A stretch of DNA of 64,000 nucleotides from Anaerolineales bacterium (GTDB lineage: Bacteria > Chloroflexota > Anaerolineae > Anaerolineales > Villigracilaceae): positions 3,224,001-3,288,000 of the forward strand of contig CP129482.1 of assembly GCA_030583925.1 (NCBI GenBank), given 5' to 3'. Shown here one piece after another: positions 8,038-14,330 of the stretch. Under the pieces are notes generated by a model. It saw only the letters and a list, made by a program, of their open reading frames with translations, was not told the origin of the DNA and searched no databases. Position 1 is the stretch's first letter, and every line of letters begins with the position of its first letter. Position numbers and translations under genes: made by a program.

Positions 8038-8652
8038 ATGAAACGCAAAATCATCTTCACCTCCTTTCTGGTAATCCTCCTACTCGCGGCGTGTGGCGGA
8101 CAAGCCACCCCCGCCGAACCAACGCCAGATGTAGCGGCAGTGCGCACATCCGCGGCAAGCACCGTCGTCTCTCAATTTACGTTGACGGCGGCAGTTTTCA
8201 CACCGACCGTACAAGCCGCCACCGAAACGCCCGAAGCGGAAGAGACGGTCGCGGCGACACAAGAGCCGTCGTCAGAATCCACAGCCGCATCTGGCACAGA
8301 AGAGGGACTCTGCGATCTGCTTTCCTATGATCCAGCTACTATTGATGTGAACATCCCCGATAACACCCTGATGACCCCCGGACAGGAATTTATAAAAACC
8401 TGGCGGGTGAAGAACGCCGGCACATGCCCTTGGGGCGCCGGCTACGCGCTGACCTTTACCGGCACCGGCGACAAGATGGCCGGTCAATTCATCGCCTTCA
8501 CCGAGGTCATTCAGCCGGGACAAGAAGTGGAAGTTTCGATTCAGTTCAAAGCGCCGAGCGCTGTCGGGCAATATGTCAGCACGTGGACAATGACAAATCC
8601 CAAAAATGTTACCTTCCCTGAAGCCATCTACGTAAAGATCATCGTGCAATAA
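8038..8652 (+). CDS. lipoprotein with NBR1-like Ig domain (array member 5)
   Basis: 204-residue lipoprotein. An in-frame ATG lies at 8023, but the one at 8038 has the AAAAGAGA purine stretch at a normal distance and gives a shorter, cleaner signal peptide (lipobox LLAAC, Cys19). The post-lipobox motif VRTSAASTVVSQ is at 35-46. A linker rich in Ala, Thr and Glu precedes the NBR1-like Ig domain at about 95-204 (IKTWRVKNAGTCPW). It is the most divergent member of the array: the YRGYW strand reads YVSTWTMTNP. queG starts three bases after the stop. Confidence 0.83.
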   Translation: MKRKIIFTSFLVILLLAACGGQATPAEPTPDVAAVRTSAASTVVSQFTLTAAVFTPTVQAATETPEAEETVAATQEPSSESTAASGTEEGLCDLLSYDPATIDVNIPDNTLMTPGQEFIKTWRVKNAGTCPWGAGYALTFTGTGDKMAGQFIAFTEVIQPGQEVEVSIQFKAPSAVGQYVSTWTMTNPKNVTFPEAIYVKIIVQ

Positions 8653-8655
8653 CTC

Positions 8656-9702
8656 GTGACGCAAGACCTAAAACAGATCATACAACACAAAGCGCGCCAG
8701 CTGGGATTCGTCCTCGCTGGCGTGACTCTTCCTGAGCCTCCTCCGCATTTCTCCACATTCGAACAATGGCTCGCGCAAGGTCACCATGGCAACATGAATT
8801 ACCTCGCCACCGAAAACGCCCGCACGCGACGCGCCGACCCCAAACAAATCCTCCCCGAATGTAAATCCATTTTAGTTTTGGCGACCGCATACCCCTCTCC
8901 CTCAGGGAGAGGGCAGGGTGAGGGTGAAATACAAATCGCCTCCTACGCGCGCGGCGAAGATTATCACAACATCCTCCCCCCGCGCATGGAAGAACTCGTT
9001 CAATTCATCGAGCGTCAAGTCGAACGTCCGATAAAGAACCGCTACTACACAGACACTGGTCCCATCCTCGAGCGCGACCTCGCCCAGCGCGCCGGCATCG
9101 GCTGGATCGGAAAAAATTCCTGCCTCATCAACCCCAAACAAGGCTCGTACTTTTTCATCTCCGAAATTTTTCTCGATCTCGAACTCGAACCCGACCCGCC
9201 GTTCGTCACCGACCATTGCGGCACATGCACACGCTGCATCACCGCCTGCCCCACCGATTGCATTTTGCCAAACCGCACCCTCGACGCGACCCGATGCATC
9301 TCCTATCTCACCATCGAACTCAAAGACGACATCCCAATCGAACTGCGCGACAAAATCGGCAACTGGGTTTTTGGATGCGACATCTGCCAGATGGTCTGCC
9401 CGTGGAATCGATTCGCGCCCGCAGGCGATTCTGCTTTTGTGGATGACGAACCGCTTCCCTCTCCAACGGGCGAGCTGACTCTCACTCCTGAGGCTTTTAA
9501 TCGCCGCTTCAAGCGGACTCCCATCTCGCGCGCCAAGCGACGCGGCTACCTGCGAAACATCGCCGTCGCCCTCGGCAACACCGCCGACATGCACGCCCTC
9601 CCCGTCCTCCAAACCGCCCTCAACCACGACGAGCCAATGGTACGCGAACACGCGCATTGGGCGATTGAACAAATTAACAAAAGAGAATCCTCCAATCTCT
9701 AG
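8656..9702 (+). CDS. queG: epoxyqueuosine reductase QueG
   Basis: Cytoplasmic iron-sulfur and cobalamin enzyme that makes the last step of queuosine synthesis in tRNA. It has 348 residues from a GTG start. Two 4Fe-4S motifs are visible: CGTCTRCITACPTDC near residue 188 and CDICQMVCPWN near 241. The motif TGPILERDLAQRAGIGWIGKN is typical of QueG, and a HEAT-like C-terminus (NTADMHALPVLQTAL) completes the family architecture. Residues of about 79-91 (PSPSGRGQGEG) are encoded by a GC-rich palindrome (8892-8927) that also occurs as an intergenic repeat at 49103. The last three codons and the stop lie in another word-like repeat (9693-9729). Confidence 0.95.
   Translation: MTQDLKQIIQHKARQLGFVLAGVTLPEPPPHFSTFEQWLAQGHHGNMNYLATENARTRRADPKQILPECKSILVLATAYPSPSGRGQGEGEIQIASYARGEDYHNILPPRMEELVQFIERQVERPIKNRYYTDTGPILERDLAQRAGIGWIGKNSCLINPKQGSYFFISEIFLDLELEPDPPFVTDHCGTCTRCITACPTDCILPNRTLDATRCISYLTIELKDDIPIELRDKIGNWVFGCDICQMVCPWNRFAPAGDSAFVDDEPLPSPTGELTLTPEAFNRRFKRTPISRAKRRGYLRNIAVALGNTADMHALPVLQTALNHDEPMVREHAHWAIEQINKRESSNL
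8892..8927 (+). repeat. palindromic REP-like repeat inside queG
   Basis: Perfect 10-bp arms CCCTCTCCCT / AGGGAGAGGG (8893-8902 and 8904-8913) around one base, followed by CAGGGTGAGGGTG. The reverse complement matches the intergenic element at 49103-49140 in overall order (CCCTCACCC..CCCTCTCCC..GGGAGAG). It is read through in frame and adds about 12 residues to QueG. Confidence 0.8.
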
Positions 9703-9768
9703 TCTCTAATCTCCAGTCTCAATTCTCTACTCCTTCAATTCTCAAATTACCAATTACTACTTACGGTT
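9693..9768 (+). repeat. word-like intergenic repeat (CTCTAGTCTCTAATCTCCAGTCTC)
   Basis: Tandem-like variation on the words AATCTC, TAGTCTC, CCAGTCTC, AATTCTC and AATTAC. The reverse-complement words (GAGACTGGAGA, GAGATTAGAGACTGG) recur inside the UroD-family gene at 14669-14735. The stop codon TAG of queG lies within this repeat. Confidence 0.65.
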
Positions 9769-9773
9769 TTCTT

Positions 9774-10376
9774 ATGCCCCTCCTCCTCGCCACCAACAAC
9801 CAAGACAAGATCGAAGAACTCCAAGACCTGTTGAAAGATACAGGCTTCGAACTCGTCACGCCCGCAGACCTCAACCTCGAACTCGAAGTGACCGAAGACG
9901 GACTCACCTACGCCGAGAACGCGGCGAAGAAAGCCGTCGCCTTTGCAAAAACCAGCGGACTACTCTCCCTCGCCGACGACTCCGGCTTGGAAGTGGACGC
10001 CCTCAATGGCGCACCCGGCTTATACTCCGCCCGCTACGGCTCGACAAATGGCAAAAAACTCACCTACGCCGAACGCCGCGCCTTCCTCATCAATAACCTG
10101 CAACCTTTCCCCCGCCCCTGGACCGCGCGCTTCAAAGCCACGATCGCGATCGCTGACACCAATTACAAATTACAAATTACCGAAGGCGTCTGCGAAGGCG
10201 AAATCATCCCCGAAGAACGCGGCGCGGGCGGATTTGGCTATGACCCCATCTTCCTCTTCCCCGAACTCGGCAAAACAATGGCAGAACTCTCCATGGACGA
10301 AAAAAACCGCCTCAGCCACAGGGCAAAGGCGGTGATGAAAGCAAAAGAGGCGTTGAAATCGTTGCTGGTCAGTTAA
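9774..10376 (+). CDS. rdgB: dITP/XTP pyrophosphatase (RdgB/HAM1 family)
   Basis: House-cleaning nucleotidase that hydrolyses non-canonical purine triphosphates (ITP, dITP, XTP) to monophosphates. It has 200 residues, normal for the family. Signature features are the N-terminal LLLATNNQDKIEEL, the ADDSGLEVDALNGAPGLYSARY stretch near 66-86, and FGYDPIF with MDEKNRLSHRAKA at the end. Residues of about 129-136 (NYKLQITE) come from the DNA AATTACAAATTACAAATTAC, a short direct repeat that resembles intergenic words just upstream (9740-9768). The neighbouring plsC-like gene converges on it. Confidence 0.94.
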   Translation: MPLLLATNNQDKIEELQDLLKDTGFELVTPADLNLELEVTEDGLTYAENAAKKAVAFAKTSGLLSLADDSGLEVDALNGAPGLYSARYGSTNGKKLTYAERRAFLINNLQPFPRPWTARFKATIAIADTNYKLQITEGVCEGEIIPEERGAGGFGYDPIFLFPELGKTMAELSMDEKNRLSHRAKAVMKAKEALKSLLVS

Positions 10377-10393
10377 GCTGAGACGAAGCAGAA

Positions 10394-11065
10394 TTACTTT
10401 GATTCACCACTTAACTCCCTCACCCTCGGATGTCCCGCATACACCCCGCGATACCTCTCCGGTAAAAGCGCCGCGATCTGGCACATGATCTCTTCGGTGG
10501 CATTTCTCAACGCGGCATCGCGGTCTTTGTTGGGAAGCGGAGGAACAATGAACGGCTTGCCGCCGGTCAACGTGATGGACGACTTTCTGAAGTGTTTCAA
10601 GTTATCGAGGACAACCTTATCCTCCGTCCCCGTGATTCCCACCGGAGTGACCGGGAACCCCGAACGCGCCGCAAGGTAAGCGACGCCCGGCTTCCCTTCG
10701 ATCAACGAACCGACGCGCGAGCGCGTCCCTTCGGGGGCGATGATCAGGCACTTGCCGTCCTCCATCAGCGCGATCATTTTGCGAATCGCTTTCAGGTCCG
10801 GGTTGAAGCGGTCTACGAACAATAAATTGAGGGGTTTGCTCAGCGCCCGAATCCACCAGATTTTTTCCCATTTTTCGGCGACCGGGATGAACAGGTCGGT
10901 GCGGTCGATCGCGTAATACACCAACACAATATCGAGGAAGCCGAGGTGGTTCGCGGCAAGGATCATGCCGCCGGTGGGCGGCGCGTTCTCCCTGCCGTGA
11001 ATTTCGACGCGGGCGATGAGTCGGATCAAAACGCGGATTACGAATCGAAGGATGCGAAGCGTCAT
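10394..11065 (-). CDS. 1-acyl-sn-glycerol-3-phosphate acyltransferase-like protein (second of a tandem pair)
   Basis: PlsC-family membrane-associated acyltransferase, likely acting in phospholipid synthesis (lysophosphatidate to phosphatidate). The catalytic HxxxxD box reads NHLGFLDI and the second block reads APEGTRSRVG. The start at 11065 is preferred because its ATG overlaps the stop of the upstream paralogue (ATGA) and begins with MTLRILRFVIRVLIRLIA, a typical N-terminal hydrophobic helix. The ORF can be read longer but only through the upstream gene. 223 residues. It is about half identical by eye with the preceding gene, so the pair arose by tandem duplication. Confidence 0.88.
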   Translation of the reverse strand: MTLRILRFVIRVLIRLIARVEIHGRENAPPTGGMILAANHLGFLDIVLVYYAIDRTDLFIPVAEKWEKIWWIRALSKPLNLLFVDRFNPDLKAIRKMIALMEDGKCLIIAPEGTRSRVGSLIEGKPGVAYLAARSGFPVTPVGITGTEDKVVLDNLKHFRKSSITLTGGKPFIVPPLPNKDRDAALRNATEEIMCQIAALLPERYRGVYAGHPRVRELSGESK

Positions 11066-11727
11066 GGCTGGTTGAGCAGTTCCTTTAAACGGGGATGATC
11101 TGCGTAAAAACCGCGATATTTTTCGGGCAACATGGCCGCGATACGGCACATGAGATCGTCGGTGGCTTCTCGCAACGCCTGTTCGCGTCCGACTCCCTTT
11201 GGAATTTCGATCTTGTACGGTTGACCCACGTGCACCACGATTCTTGACCGGCGCAACCGTTTCAGGTTTTCAACAATCAGGCGGTCTTCGGTGCCGGTCA
11301 CCGCGACAGGTACGACCGGGAATCCGCTTTTGCTGGCGAGGAACGCTACGCCGAGTTTCGCCTCCTGCAGGGCTTCGGTCTTCGAGCGCGTCCCTTCCGG
11401 CGCGATGACAAGCAACCCGCCTTCTTTTGTGCGCGCCAAAATTTCACGCAGCGCGGAAAAATCGGCTTCAAAGCGATTGAGCCAGATGGCATTGGTGGCG
11501 CGCCCGATCGGACCGAACAGCCAATGGTTCTTGTATTTCTCAGCCACCGGCATGATGATATCCTCGCGGTCTAGAACTGCCAGCAACACGGCAGTATCCA
11601 GCCGACCAAGATGGTTTGCCGCGCCGATCAGGTTCCCTTCGGGGATATTTTCCATCCCGTAGACTTTGATATCGGCGATCAGTTTCATCAACAAACGGAT
11701 AAAGGAACGAACAATTCGGAATGTCAT
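11062..11727 (-). CDS. 1-acyl-sn-glycerol-3-phosphate acyltransferase-like protein (first of a tandem pair)
   Basis: PlsC-family acyltransferase of 221 residues. HxxxxD box NHLGRLDT, second block APEGTRSKTE, and the PVAVTGTED substrate-block. The ATG at 11727 begins MTFRIVRSFIRLLMKLIAD, parallel to its paralogue. A TACAAT -10 box lies only six bases upstream of the ATG, so the mRNA is probably leaderless. An 11-bp palindrome surrounds the expected -35 (11745-11775). It is translationally coupled to the second copy by an ATGA overlap. The two enzymes may act on different acyl positions, but this cannot be told from the sequence. Confidence 0.88.
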   Translation of the reverse strand: MTFRIVRSFIRLLMKLIADIKVYGMENIPEGNLIGAANHLGRLDTAVLLAVLDREDIIMPVAEKYKNHWLFGPIGRATNAIWLNRFEADFSALREILARTKEGGLLVIAPEGTRSKTEALQEAKLGVAFLASKSGFPVVPVAVTGTEDRLIVENLKRLRRSRIVVHVGQPYKIEIPKGVGREQALREATDDLMCRIAAMLPEKYRGFYADHPRLKELLNQP

Positions 11728-11733
11728 GCGCCC

Positions 11734-11775
11734 ATTGTACAACAGTTGGCGCGGCAGTTGAACAGCCGCGCCAAC
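11734..11775 (-). promoter_or_regulatory. promoter and operator-like palindrome of the plsC pair
   Basis: On the minus strand the -10 is TACAAT (plus ATTGTA at 11734-11739) and TTCAAC lies 17 bases further upstream as a -35. The -35 falls in the loop of a perfect 11-bp inverted repeat GTTGGCGCGGC / GCCGCGCCAAC (11745-11755 and 11765-11775). An inverted repeat placed over a -35 is the expected arrangement for a repressor site, but it could also be a mobile palindrome. Confidence 0.5.
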
Positions 11776-11907
11776 ATAATAAACTTTATCCGAAATTAAA
11801 TTAGGACGCTCATTCACACTGACAAATACAGATTTTTCTTCTTGAATCAGCGATCAGCGTTCACACCGCACTTGCGTTCGGTGCAAGTGTCTGGGTTCCC
11901 AAGTCTA

Positions 11908-11936
11908 ATAAAAAAAACGGGCGGCATTGCCGCCCG
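11908..11936 (-). terminator. intrinsic terminator after the PilZ gene
   Basis: On the minus strand CGGGCGGC pairs with GCCGCCCG around a three-base loop, and a run of eight or more T follows. It lies 29 bases beyond the stop of the PilZ gene. Confidence 0.9.
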
Positions 11937-11964
11937 CCCTATGAAGGAAGATAGTATATTGAAG

Positions 11965-12348
11965 TTATCGCCACAAGTAGTCGTCTGAGCCTTTACGGTG
12001 CGTCTCCGAACCGTATTTCTCGAACATGCGCTGGAAGACGACCATATCGCTGGGCGCGATGTTGATGATCTCAAAGCCCACGTTATAGGTGTTGGGGTCA
12101 ACATAATCGGGATGCGACCACTTGCTGCGGGCGATGAACACCATCGCGGTTTGGTCTGCCGAAATATCGGGCGTGAGATCAATGTGCATCCGAAAATCTT
12201 GTCCCGGCGCGATGTTCTTCGGCGCATCCAATTTGAACCCGCCTGAACTGATATCGGAGAGATAGCCAATAACCTGTTTCGTCGCTTCGTCCTTCACCGG
12301 CATGTAGTAGGTGAATTCACGACGACCGAGTTTTCGTTTATCTGCCAT
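11965..12348 (-). CDS. PilZ-domain protein
   Basis: Small cytoplasmic protein of 127 residues consisting of one PilZ domain, a fold that commonly binds cyclic di-GMP. The c-di-GMP motifs are visible but partly unusual: the N-terminal RxxxR-like part reads KLGRREFTYY, and the D/NxSxxG motif reads DISSGG. The ATG at 12348 follows AGGAGG at 4 bases, which fixes the start. An earlier in-frame start at 12387 would add a hydrophobic stub with no ribosome site. It has its own terminator and is not in an operon with its neighbours. No GGDEF or EAL gene is seen in this window. Confidence 0.85.
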   Translation of the reverse strand: MADKRKLGRREFTYYMPVKDEATKQVIGYLSDISSGGFKLDAPKNIAPGQDFRMHIDLTPDISADQTAMVFIARSKWSHPDYVDPNTYNVGFEIINIAPSDMVVFQRMFEKYGSETHRKGSDDYLWR

Positions 12349-12428
12349 ACTGCCTCCTGACATGAACAAGTATATAACAAACGGCAAAATATTTCAAAAC
12401 AAAAAACGGGTTTTCGACATGAAATTTG

Positions 12429-13586
12429 TCATTCCGCTTTGAGGATGTGCGTGAGGATGGTCGCGCCCGAGCCGCCGATGTTCTGCGCCATGCCGACTCT
12501 CGCCCCATCCACTTGGGTCGCGCCACACTCGCCGCGTAATTGCTGGACAATTTCCACGATTTGATAGATTCCCGTCGCCCCAACCGGATGCCCCCGTGCT
12601 TTTAGCCCGCCCCTCGTGCAGACGGGTCTTTCTCCCTTCGGGCTGATTCGCCCATCCAAGCCGAGTCGCACCCCCTGCCCTCGCTCCGAAAAGCCGCACG
12701 CTTCGAGCGACAGCGCCGCCATGATCGAGAACGCGTCGTGCAGTTCGAACACGTCAATGTCCTCGGGCGAGACGTTCGCCATTTCATACGCGCGCTTCGA
12801 CGATTCATACGCGGCGGATAAAAACAGCGGGTCTTTGCGCGAGTGGACAGCGATTGTATCCGTTGCGGAGGCGGAACCAGCGATGACGATGCGCGGTTTG
12901 CCGCTCAACGAGGCGACCTTTTCGGCTGGGACGATCACAACTGCCGCCGCGCCGTCGCCTGTTGGAGAGGCGTCGAGCAAGTTGATCGGTGTGGCGACCA
13001 TCGCCGACTTCTCGAATTTTTCGACGGTGATTTTCTCGTGCAATCGCGCAAATGGATTATGCATCGCGTTGGCGTGCGCGTTGATCGAAAACGGCGCAAA
13101 GTCCTCATGTTTCCAGCCGAACTCGTGCATGTAGCGACGCATGATCAGCGCGTTCAACCCAACGAAGGAAATGCCTTGCTCCAACTCGTAGTCCGCGTCG
13201 GCGGCGGTGGCAAGCGCGGAGGTGACATCGTGCCCGGCTTTGTCGGTCATCTTTTCGACGCCGACCACAAGCGCCGAGTCAATGTCGCCTGCCGCGACAG
13301 CCATAAGGGCAGAGCGAAGCGCCGCCGCGCCCGAAGCGCACGCGGCTTCCAGTCTCACCGCTTCCTGTTTCCACAGCCCGATCCAATCCGCGAAGAACGC
13401 GCCGAGTTGGTTCTGCCCGCTGACGGTGGACGAGAGCATGTTGCCGACGAAGAGCGAGTCGACGTTGTCCACGCCTGCATTTTGCATGGCGGCGAAGGCG
13501 GCTTCACCGCCGATCTCGCGCAGGGATTTGTCCCAATGTTCGCCGATTTGTGTCTGTCCGATTCCCAAAATTGCCACTGGTCGCAT
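12429..13586 (-). CDS. thiolase-family acyl-CoA acetyltransferase (SCP-x/lipid-transfer type)
   Basis: Cytoplasmic thiolase-superfamily protein of 385 residues. The nucleophilic Cys is in EAACASGAAAL (near residue 83). The distal His/Cys region reads CTRGGLKARGHPVGATGIYQ, and FELHDAFS carries the His seen in the SCP-x-like subfamily. Such proteins cleave or form beta-ketoacyl-CoA, and in related phyla are often paired with a DUF35 (OB-fold) gene and an HMG-CoA synthase gene. Neither partner is present here; the gene stands alone. The substrate is uncertain. The upstream region is shared with the divergent gene at 13726 and holds an inverted-repeat element. Confidence 0.85.
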   Translation of the reverse strand: MRPVAILGIGQTQIGEHWDKSLREIGGEAAFAAMQNAGVDNVDSLFVGNMLSSTVSGQNQLGAFFADWIGLWKQEAVRLEAACASGAAALRSALMAVAAGDIDSALVVGVEKMTDKAGHDVTSALATAADADYELEQGISFVGLNALIMRRYMHEFGWKHEDFAPFSINAHANAMHNPFARLHEKITVEKFEKSAMVATPINLLDASPTGDGAAAVVIVPAEKVASLSGKPRIVIAGSASATDTIAVHSRKDPLFLSAAYESSKRAYEMANVSPEDIDVFELHDAFSIMAALSLEACGFSERGQGVRLGLDGRISPKGERPVCTRGGLKARGHPVGATGIYQIVEIVQQLRGECGATQVDGARVGMAQNIGGSGATILTHILKAE

Positions 13587-13613
13587 GTTTGCCTCAGATG
13601 ATTTATACTGGCG

Positions 13614-13673
13614 TTGAGGGTGCGTCGCACTTCCAGAAGCGGATTTGATTCCATCGTGTGGTGCGACGCACTG
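13614..13673. repeat. GTGCGTCGCAC inverted-repeat element, copy 1
   Basis: Arms GTGCGTCGCAC (13620-13630) and GTGCGACGCAC (13661-13671) are perfect reverse complements, 30 bases apart. The left flank TTGAGG and right flank are shared with copies at 15352-15442 and 36886-36907. It looks like a small non-autonomous element. Confidence 0.75.
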
Positions 13674-13725
13674 AATAACGCGAGACGATAATTGTAATCG
13701 GAGCGACTCTCACTTGCTATCAAAA

Positions 13726-14244
13726 ATGACGCGGGCGGCTTGGAGCCAGAACTTATTGCTTTCGCTGGAGCGCTTTGGCGAGGAGGGACAAAACGCCGCG
13801 TCGTTCTTGCGAAAGCGAAAGACGTACATCGGCTTTTGGAAAGCGCGGAAGAACGTCGGCGCGTTTTGGACGCCGTTGAAGACGATCCATCTCAACACGG
13901 TGTATTATTCGCTTGCGACAAATCCCGCCGACCCGAATCTGTTGACGATATTAATTCATGAAATAAAGCATCTACAACAAGGAATCGTCACCGCGCTTTC
14001 GGTGTACGGCGAGTTGGAGGCGTGGCAGTTGCAGTTCAGGTTGTATCACCAGAAGACGAATGTGAAGATGCATCCCGCCATCGAGAAGTTGTTGTCGCTT
14101 CCGTTCGGCTGGGACCGTGAGGTTTTGATGCAGGCGCGCACGTTGATGCAGGATTTCGCAGGCAAAGGCTATCGCGTCGATCTGCTTCCGCTGTATCCGC
14201 TGGGGAAGGAAATTCGATTCCGTCTTTTTGGAAAACAACCGTGA
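13726..14244 (+). CDS. small putative metallopeptidase-like protein (HExxH motif)
   Basis: Uncharacterised protein of 172 residues without a signal peptide. It contains LIHEIKHLQQG, with a zincin-type HExxH at His78, Glu79 and His82 (counting from the ATG at 13726), followed by acidic residues at 96 and 98 in YGELEAWQLQF that could be the third ligand. This spacing resembles minimal gluzincins. A TTG four codons earlier (13714) is an alternative start; no ribosome site is clear for either. Basic and aromatic residues are rich in the N-terminal third. Divergent from the thiolase gene. Enzymatic activity is inferred from the motif only. Confidence 0.6.
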   Translation: MTRAAWSQNLLLSLERFGEEGQNAASFLRKRKTYIGFWKARKNVGAFWTPLKTIHLNTVYYSLATNPADPNLLTILIHEIKHLQQGIVTALSVYGELEAWQLQFRLYHQKTNVKMHPAIEKLLSLPFGWDREVLMQARTLMQDFAGKGYRVDLLPLYPLGKEIRFRLFGKQP

Positions 14245-14257
14245 TGCACAAATTTGA

Positions 14258-14288
14258 GTTGTAGGGCGGGATGCCATCCCGCTCCACG
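14258..14288. repeat. short palindrome GCGGGATGCCATCCCGC
   Basis: Perfect inverted repeat GCGGGAT / ATCCCGC with a three-base centre, flanked by GTAGG. It lies between the HExxH gene and the UroD-family gene. It could be a weak transcription terminator or one of the small dispersed palindromes of this genome. Confidence 0.5.
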
Positions 14289-14330
14289 AAGTCTATCAGT
14301 TATTTTTGAGGTAAGCTTTGGAAGTTTCCG

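Noticed and set aside
8902-9672. Minus-strand ORF of 256 residues opposite queG
   Set aside because: The plus strand carries all QueG iron-sulfur motifs; the reverse frame shows no known motif and no start signals.
12843-13601. Plus-strand ORF of 252 residues opposite the thiolase gene
   Set aside because: It is the mirror of a clearly recognisable thiolase, has no ribosome site, and its composition (Arg/Gly/His-rich) is that of a shadow frame in GC-rich DNA.
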